Assembly: GCF_001984035.1 (NCBI RefSeq)
Contig: NZ_CP019449.1
Span: 1,364,001 to 1,428,000 of the forward strand
Direction of reading: 5' to 3'
Source of the DNA: Sphingopyxis sp. QXT-31
GTDB taxonomy: Bacteria > Pseudomonadota > Alphaproteobacteria > Sphingomonadales > Sphingomonadaceae
DNA length: 64,000 nucleotides
Part shown: piece after piece, positions 59,252-64,000 of the stretch
Numbering within the stretch: position 1 is the stretch's first letter
How the letters are laid out: each line of letters begins with the position of its first letter
The notes under the pieces: generated by a model
Database searches by the model: none
Told to the model about the DNA's origin: nothing
Seen by the model: the letters and a program-made list of their open reading frames with translations, nothing else
Position numbers and translations under genes: made by a program

Positions 59252-60073
59252 TCAGGGGGCCTTTCCGTGCTGGAGCTTGAGCCGGTCCTGCAAAATGTCG
59301 TTGCGCCCCGGCGAGGCCGCGACGGTCGAGCCGCCGTCCATCTTGATCGTCGTCCCGGTGATATAGTCCGAGCGCGCCGAAGCGAGGAACAGCGCGGCGT
59401 GCGCGATATCGGCAGGGGTGCCCGCGCGGCCGACGGGCACGGTCGCGCCATAGGCGGCGAGGCCTTCGTCACCGAGCACGGCTTTCGCCCGGTCGCTGGC
59501 GACGAGACCGGGGTTGATCGCGTTGACGGTGATCCCCTCGCCGACGACGTCGCCTGCCGCAGCGCGGATGAAGGCGTCGAGCGCGGCCTTCGCCATGCCA
59601 TAAGCCGTCATATTGGGCACGACGTTGAAGGTACCGTTGATCGAGCCGATCGCGATGAAGCGACCGCCATCGCGCGCCCGCGCCAGATGCGGCCGCGCGG
59701 CGTCGAGCAGCCACCAGGCCGCCTTGGCGATGCTCGCGAAGCCCGCTTCGAGCCTTTCGTCGTCGACATGGCCGAGCCCGCCATGCGGGATGTCGGCGGC
59801 GGCGTGGACGATGATATCGACCCCGCCGAACGCTTCGGTCGTCGCCGCGACGAGCGCACGGCAATCGGCGTGATTCGCTATGTCGGCGGCAAAACATTCG
59901 GCGATACCGCCGGCCTTCTCGATCCCGGCCTTCACATCCTCGGCGTAGGAGATGGTACGCGCGCCGAGCATCACCTCGGCACCGGCTGCGGCGAAGGCCT
60001 CGGCGATGCCGCGCCCGACGCCCTTGCCGCCGCCGGTAACGATCACCGATTTTCCGGTGAAGCTCTCGCTCAT
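59252..60073 (-). CDS. SDR-family dehydrogenase (6)
   Basis: This 273-residue classical SDR has the cofactor motif TGGGKGVGRGIA, the Ser in IAIGSINGTFN, Tyr/Lys in AYGMAKAALDA and VNAINPGLVAS. Arg in LGARTISYAE fits NADP(H). The NNAG motif is replaced by HAAADIPHG. Its ATG overlaps the stop of the DapB-like gene upstream (4 bp), so the operon is translationally coupled here. It probably acts on a hydroxyl or keto group of an acyl-CoA. Confidence 0.92.
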   Translation of the reverse strand: MSESFTGKSVIVTGGGKGVGRGIAEAFAAAGAEVMLGARTISYAEDVKAGIEKAGGIAECFAADIANHADCRALVAATTEAFGGVDIIVHAAADIPHGGLGHVDDERLEAGFASIAKAAWWLLDAARPHLARARDGGRFIAIGSINGTFNVVPNMTAYGMAKAALDAFIRAAAGDVVGEGITVNAINPGLVASDRAKAVLGDEGLAAYGATVPVGRAGTPADIAHAALFLASARSDYITGTTIKMDGGSTVAASPGRNDILQDRLKLQHGKAP

Positions 60074-61143
60074 GCGCTTTCTCCTTTAGCGGTCGCGGCA
60101 CCGAACTGGCGCGGCGGGAAGAGCGGGATGTCCATCTGGGTGAGCACGCCGGGCGGCGCGGCATGGACGAAGGGGATCGCGTTGACCGCGATCGTCGGCG
60201 TCGCCGAGGTACCGCGCGGGCGGTGCAGTTCCTCGCTGACCTCGGGCGCGCCTTCGACGAAGATCTTGTGCGTGACGCCCGCGCCTTTCGCGAGCGCGGG
60301 GCGCTCCCATTCGGGCGCGGCGGCGTGGTGGAGCCGCAAGATCTTTTCATAACGGATCATCGGCCGGCCGAGGCAATGCGCGGTGACGCGCCAGCGCGTC
60401 GCAGCGGTGCGTCCCGCCGGCACGGTACCGAAGGCGGCGGTGTCGATCGGATAATCGACCGCGATCGAGTCCCAATGCTGTTCGATGCGATCGACCGTCA
60501 GGCCGAGAAAGTCGGCGATGCCGCGCAGCGTGGCGATATGCCAGGACGCACCGACCTGGCTGGTGAACATCGGCGGCTGCACTGCAGGGTCGCCGTTGAA
60601 GCCATACATCAGCAGCGAGTCGGTGCCGCCATAGCCCTGCACGTCGGACATCTCGACGATGCGCACGCTATCGAGCCGCGCGATCGTCGAGAGGATCGCG
60701 AACAGCTGTTGCCCGAAAGCGAAGCCGGGTTCCTCGCCGGTGAGCAGGAAGCTCGACCCGCCGCGTTCGCACGCCGCGACGATGGGCGCGACATGGCGCG
60801 GGTCGCCATGCGCGGGGTATTGCAGGTCGAAATGCGAGATGCTGACGACGTCGGTCCCGGCTTCGAGGAAGGGCAGGATTTCGGCGGTCGCCTCGTCGTC
60901 GCGGCCGACGGTGCTGGCAAAATAGACGAGGCAGTCGGCGCCGAGCGCGAGCAGTTCGGCACTGTCGGAGGTCGCGACGACGCCGGTGGGAGCGGTTCCC
61001 GCGATCTCGCCCGCGTCGCGGCCGCGCTTGTCGTCGCGCGAGACGTGGAGGCCCACGAGTTCGAGCGCGGGGTCGCCGATGATCTGAAGCAATCCCTGCT
61101 TGCCGAGATAGCCCATGCCCCAAGCGATGACGCGGATCGCCAT
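60070..61143 (-). CDS. DapB-like NAD(P)H-dependent oxidoreductase
   Basis: This 357-residue protein has an N-terminal Rossmann domain (RVIAWGMGYLGKQGLLQI) and a C-terminal domain like those of 2,4-diaminopentanoate/amine dehydrogenase relatives: GVVATSDSAELLALGADCLV, then SHFDLQYPAHG and GTDSLLMYGFNG. It is often named dihydrodipicolinate reductase-like, but lysine synthesis is unlikely here. In steroid-type clusters it may reduce an enone or imine (inference). It lies 3 bp after the ligase gene and overlaps the next SDR. Confidence 0.85.
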   Translation of the reverse strand: MAIRVIAWGMGYLGKQGLLQIIGDPALELVGLHVSRDDKRGRDAGEIAGTAPTGVVATSDSAELLALGADCLVYFASTVGRDDEATAEILPFLEAGTDVVSISHFDLQYPAHGDPRHVAPIVAACERGGSSFLLTGEEPGFAFGQQLFAILSTIARLDSVRIVEMSDVQGYGGTDSLLMYGFNGDPAVQPPMFTSQVGASWHIATLRGIADFLGLTVDRIEQHWDSIAVDYPIDTAAFGTVPAGRTAATRWRVTAHCLGRPMIRYEKILRLHHAAAPEWERPALAKGAGVTHKIFVEGAPEVSEELHRPRGTSATPTIAVNAIPFVHAAPPGVLTQMDIPLFPPRQFGAATAKGESA

Positions 61144-61146
61144 GAC

Positions 61147-62643
61147 CTATCCTTCCGCAAACAGCGCGCGCAGCCCCGGCGCCGAGGGTTTCATCGACGG
61201 GGTGCGCGGGAAGTCGGGGACGAAGCGGATATGGACCGGGACCTGATAGGCGATCAGCCGGCCCTTGAGCCACGCCTTGAGATCGTCGGTGGCGGGAGCG
61301 GGGGCGCCGTCCTTGAGGATGATCGCGGCGGCGGGGACGGCGCCGAGACGCTCGTCGGGGACGCCGACGACGGCGGCCTCGCGGATCGCGGGATGATCGT
61401 TCAGCGCGGTCACGACATCGTCGGGATGGATCTTGAAGCCGCCACGGATGATCGCATTGTCGGCGCGGCCCTTGACGAAGAGAAAGCGGTCCGCGTCGAG
61501 CACGGCGCGGTCGGTGGTGCGCAGCCATGCGAGATCGTTGCCGAGTTGCTGCCCCTTGATCTCGAGCAGGCCTTCTTCGCCATGCGACAGGATCGCGCCG
61601 GTTTCGGGATCGACGATACGCGCCTCGATATCGGCATGGACGCGGCCGACCGCGCCGCGCTTTTCGGGCCAGAGTTTGCGGAAGTCGTCGATCGTCCAGC
61701 CGGCGATCGCGCCGGCAAACTCGGTCGCGCCGTAATTGCTGCAGATCGGGATGCCGTATTTCGCCATGAAGGCGTCGACGAGGTCGGGCGCGAGCGGCGC
61801 AGTGCCGGTGATCAGCGACTTGAGGCTGGCGAGGTCGGCGGGATCGACGTCGGCGTCGAGCAGCATACGCACCGCCGAGGGCACGGCCGAGGCGACCGCG
61901 GGGCGGTTGCGGCGCACCGCCGCCACCCAGGCCTCGACGCCGAATTTTTCAAGCAGCGCGATCCGCCGCCCCGCCGCGAGCGCGCCGATGCAGCCGTAGA
62001 TGCCACCGATATGGGTGAGCGGATTGACCACCATCGTGCAGCCCGAATTGAGCCGCGGCGGATCGTCGAAACTGCGCCCGCGCTCATATTTGGTGAAGCC
62101 GCGGAAGCTGGCGTCGAAAGCATCGCGGCTCAAGGGCACACGCTTGGGCGTGCCGGTGGTGCCGCTGGTGAGCATCTCGATCGCGACGCCGGGCGAGGTC
62201 TGGATCCGGGTGCGAACTTCGCCTTGCACGACGCGGACACCGTCTAGAAAAGGGTCGATTTCGATCACCGCCGAACCGGCACGGGCGAGCGCCTCGGCGA
62301 GACCCGGGCGTGCAAGGTCGGTGGCGTCGGCGATGATCGCGGGCAGGCCCAGCGTCTCGACATCGGCGAAGAGTTTGGCGTCGGGGAGGACCGGGTTGAG
62401 CGTGACGAGGCAGCGGTCGGTCGAAAGCACCGCGACGATCGCCGCAACATGGCCGGGGCGGTTGCGCAGCATCACCCCGACGCGGGCGTCCTCGGGCAGG
62501 CCCATCGTATCGAGCGCCGCCTCGATCGCGCGGACATTCTCGGCGATCTGGCGCCAGCTGTAGTCGGCGCCGCCGAAATCGATCTGCGTCCGGTCGGGAT
62601 CGAGCGCCATGATCGCGCGCAATTTTTCGGTCATCAGCGCCAT
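61147..62643 (-). CDS. AMP-dependent acyl-CoA synthetase/ligase (5)
   Basis: This 498-residue ANL ligase has IEMLTSGTTGTPKRVPLSRD (KR in place of KG in the P-loop), ICSNYGATEFAGAIAGW instead of the usual GMTE, then LRTTDRAVLDADRFLFV, GRADNAIIRGGFKIHPDD and a C-terminal SMKPSAPGLRALF where the catalytic GK Lys is shifted to MKPS. These changes mark it as divergent but likely active. The ATG overlaps the SDR stop (ATGA), so coupling with SDR (7) is expected. It activates an acid for the dehydrogenases of this operon. Confidence 0.9.
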   Translation of the reverse strand: MALMTEKLRAIMALDPDRTQIDFGGADYSWRQIAENVRAIEAALDTMGLPEDARVGVMLRNRPGHVAAIVAVLSTDRCLVTLNPVLPDAKLFADVETLGLPAIIADATDLARPGLAEALARAGSAVIEIDPFLDGVRVVQGEVRTRIQTSPGVAIEMLTSGTTGTPKRVPLSRDAFDASFRGFTKYERGRSFDDPPRLNSGCTMVVNPLTHIGGIYGCIGALAAGRRIALLEKFGVEAWVAAVRRNRPAVASAVPSAVRMLLDADVDPADLASLKSLITGTAPLAPDLVDAFMAKYGIPICSNYGATEFAGAIAGWTIDDFRKLWPEKRGAVGRVHADIEARIVDPETGAILSHGEEGLLEIKGQQLGNDLAWLRTTDRAVLDADRFLFVKGRADNAIIRGGFKIHPDDVVTALNDHPAIREAAVVGVPDERLGAVPAAAIILKDGAPAPATDDLKAWLKGRLIAYQVPVHIRFVPDFPRTPSMKPSAPGLRALFAEG

Positions 62644-63407
62644 CAGAGCGCGAGGCCTCCGCTCGCCTCGATGACCTGCCCGGTGACCCAGCGCGCATCG
62701 TCGCCGAGCAGCATCATCACCGCGCCCGCGATATCCTCGGGCTCTCCGAGACGTCCCATCGGGGTGTGCTTCGCGGTGGCCTCGTCCCAGCCGGGCTGGT
62801 CGCGCAGCGCGGCGATGAAATCGGTGGCGACTGCACCGGGGGCGATGCAGTTGCATGTGATGCGGCGCTTCGCCACGGCGAGCGCGGTAGAGAAGGTCAG
62901 GCTCTGGATCGCCCGCTTGGTCATCGCATAGCTCGCCGCGAAAGGCTGGCCGACCTTGCCCGACATCGAGCCGATGTTGACGATCCTCCCGCCGTCGCGC
63001 AGCCGCGGCAGCGCGGCCTGCGTCACGAAATGCGGGCCCTTCACATTGACCGCGAACAGTTCGTCGAACAGATCCTCGCCCGCGCCCTTGAGCGTGCCGT
63101 CGCGGCCGCCGCGGCCGACCCCGGCGTTGTTGATCAGGATATCGAGATTGGGCGTGCCGCCGAATTCGCGGTCGCAGGCGGTGAACATCGCCTCGATCCC
63201 CGACAGCGACGAAACGTCGGCCTGGACCGGAAAGGCTTTGCCGCCTGCGGTCTCGATCTCGGCCACGAGCGCGTCGACCGCTTCCCTGCTGCTGGCATAG
63301 TTGATCGCGACATGCGCGCCTGCCTGCGCCAGCCGCCGCACGATCGCAGCACCGATGCCGCGCGAGCCGCCGGTGACGAGCGCGGTCTTTCCAGTCAGAT
63401 CGCTCAC
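62643..63407 (-). CDS. SDR-family dehydrogenase (7)
   Basis: This 254-residue classical SDR has TGGSRGIGAAIVRRLA, NNAG in LINNAGVGRGG, the Ser in VNIGSMSGKVG, Tyr/Lys in SYAMTKRAIQS and GPHFVTQAALPRL. The loop CNCIAPGAVATDF is well kept. The start is a GTG at 63407 overlapping the stop of the next SDR (GTGA). It is strikingly similar to SDR (8), and the two look like a tandem duplication. NADP(H) is likely, and the substrate is unknown. Confidence 0.92.
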   Translation of the reverse strand: MSDLTGKTALVTGGSRGIGAAIVRRLAQAGAHVAINYASSREAVDALVAEIETAGGKAFPVQADVSSLSGIEAMFTACDREFGGTPNLDILINNAGVGRGGRDGTLKGAGEDLFDELFAVNVKGPHFVTQAALPRLRDGGRIVNIGSMSGKVGQPFAASYAMTKRAIQSLTFSTALAVAKRRITCNCIAPGAVATDFIAALRDQPGWDEATAKHTPMGRLGEPEDIAGAVMMLLGDDARWVTGQVIEASGGLAL

Positions 63408-64000
63408 AGGAACAGCCCTCCGCTCGCTTCGACGATCTGGCCGGTGACCCAATGCGCCTCGTCGCGGCAGAGCATCATCACCGCGCCCGCGATGTCCTCG
63501 GGCACGCCTAGGCGCTTCATCGGAGTGAGCTTCGACGTCGCTTCGGCCCAGCCGGGCTTTTCGGACAGCGTCTTGTTGAATTCGGTATCGACCGCGCCGG
63601 GAGCGACGAGATTGCAGGTAATCCCGCGCGGACCGACGACGACCGCGGTGGACATCGTCAGGCTCTGCAGCGCGCGCTTCGTCGCGGCATAGGCGGCGAA
63701 GGGCGGCAGCGCCGAGCGCCCGCCGAGCGAGCCGATGTTGACGATGCGGCCATTGTCGCGGAGGCGGTCGAGGCAGAGCTGGGTAATGAAATGCGGCGCC
63801 TTCTGGTTCACCGCGATCATGCGGTCGAACAGGTCCTCGCTGCACTTTTTGAGGCTGCCGGTGTCGCCCTCGCCGCCGACCCCCGCGTTGTTGACGAGGA
63901 TGTCGAGATTGGGGGTGCCGCCGAAGGCCGCGTCGCAGGCGGCGAGCATCGATGTGATGCCGGCCATGGTGCCGACGTCGGCCTGCACGGCAAAGGCCTG
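63404..64000 (-). CDS. SDR-family dehydrogenase (8), N-terminus beyond the right edge
   Basis: This is a partial SDR; the visible 198 residues start in FAVQADVGTMAGITSMLAA and include NNAG (LVNNAGVGGEG), the Ser in VNIGSLGGRSA, Tyr/Lys in AYAATKRALQS and CNLVAPGAVDTEF. The cofactor motif lies outside the window. It matches SDR (7) along its whole visible length, including the FGGTPNLDIL block, and the operon therefore continues to the right. The first gene of that operon cannot be seen here. Confidence 0.92.
   Translation of the reverse strand, partial: QAFAVQADVGTMAGITSMLAACDAAFGGTPNLDILVNNAGVGGEGDTGSLKKCSEDLFDRMIAVNQKAPHFITQLCLDRLRDNGRIVNIGSLGGRSALPPFAAYAATKRALQSLTMSTAVVVGPRGITCNLVAPGAVDTEFNKTLSEKPGWAEATSKLTPMKRLGVPEDIAGAVMMLCRDEAHWVTGQIVEASGGLFL

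Overview
This window reads like the chromosome of a sphingomonad (alphaproteobacterium; Sphingopyxis or a close relative is my best guess, by inference). The DNA is GC-rich, starts are often GTG or TTG, genes are packed with ATGA/GTGA overlaps, and there are two sphingomonad-style TonB-dependent receptors and several of the inverted intergenic repeats typical of the group. No RNA genes, phage, insertion sequences or CRISPR arrays were seen. Almost everything is catabolic: five AMP-dependent acyl-CoA ligases, three CoA-transferase genes (one a double-length fusion), three thiolase-like/DUF35 pairs, eight SDR dehydrogenases, two metal-dependent amidohydrolases plus a YtcJ-like one, a P450, an aldehyde dehydrogenase, two APH-type kinases, three MFS transporters and two outer-membrane receptors.

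Left third (1-21.1 kb). A GST/DUF3237 pair diverges from a TonB receptor. Next comes a plus-strand operon (MFS, SnoaL-like, CMD-like, GST, VOC), then an acyl-CoA ligase divergent from a single-domain MetE-like methyltransferase. A tight six-gene minus-strand operon (17.1 to 10.4 kb) encodes ligase, alpha/beta hydrolase, APH kinase, a divergent enolase, a D-2-hydroxyacid dehydrogenase and a hydrolase-like protein lacking the nucleophile Ser. Two MarR-type regulators, an FMN reductase and convergent LeuD/LeuC paralogs follow. Seven near-identical palindromes (consensus TTAGWATRCTAA, 'class A') sit in front of these units and suggest one regulon.

Middle (21.1-43.1 kb). A small metal module (CDF exporter, MerR, YnfA) precedes a ligase and a divergent five-gene operon in which the enoyl-CoA hydratase-like and CoA-transferase-like proteins both look circularly permuted. 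Then come a thiolase/DUF35 pair facing an amidohydrolase-P450-ALDH-CoA transferase-Gfo/Idh operon, and a TetR gene divergent from an SDR-MFS-SDR-DUF35-thiolase operon.

Right third (43.1-64 kb). A thiolase-DUF35-fused CoA transferase-APH kinase-SDR operon, a GntR regulator with a degenerate hydrolase/flavin reductase fusion, an amidohydrolase, an MFS transporter, a TonB receptor, and an eight-gene minus-strand operon running off the right edge. Five palindromes of the form ASTTATNTAACT ('class B') and two of the form TTGACRNNNCGTCAA ('class C') lie in front of these units; local GntR and TetR proteins are the obvious candidates to bind them.

Together the genes look like uptake, CoA activation, beta-oxidation-like shortening and retro-aldol cleavage of one or more bulky carboxylic acids (steroid- or terpenoid-like compounds are plausible because thiolase/DUF35 pairs and a 3-alpha-HSD-like SDR are present). 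The actual substrates cannot be read from the sequence.
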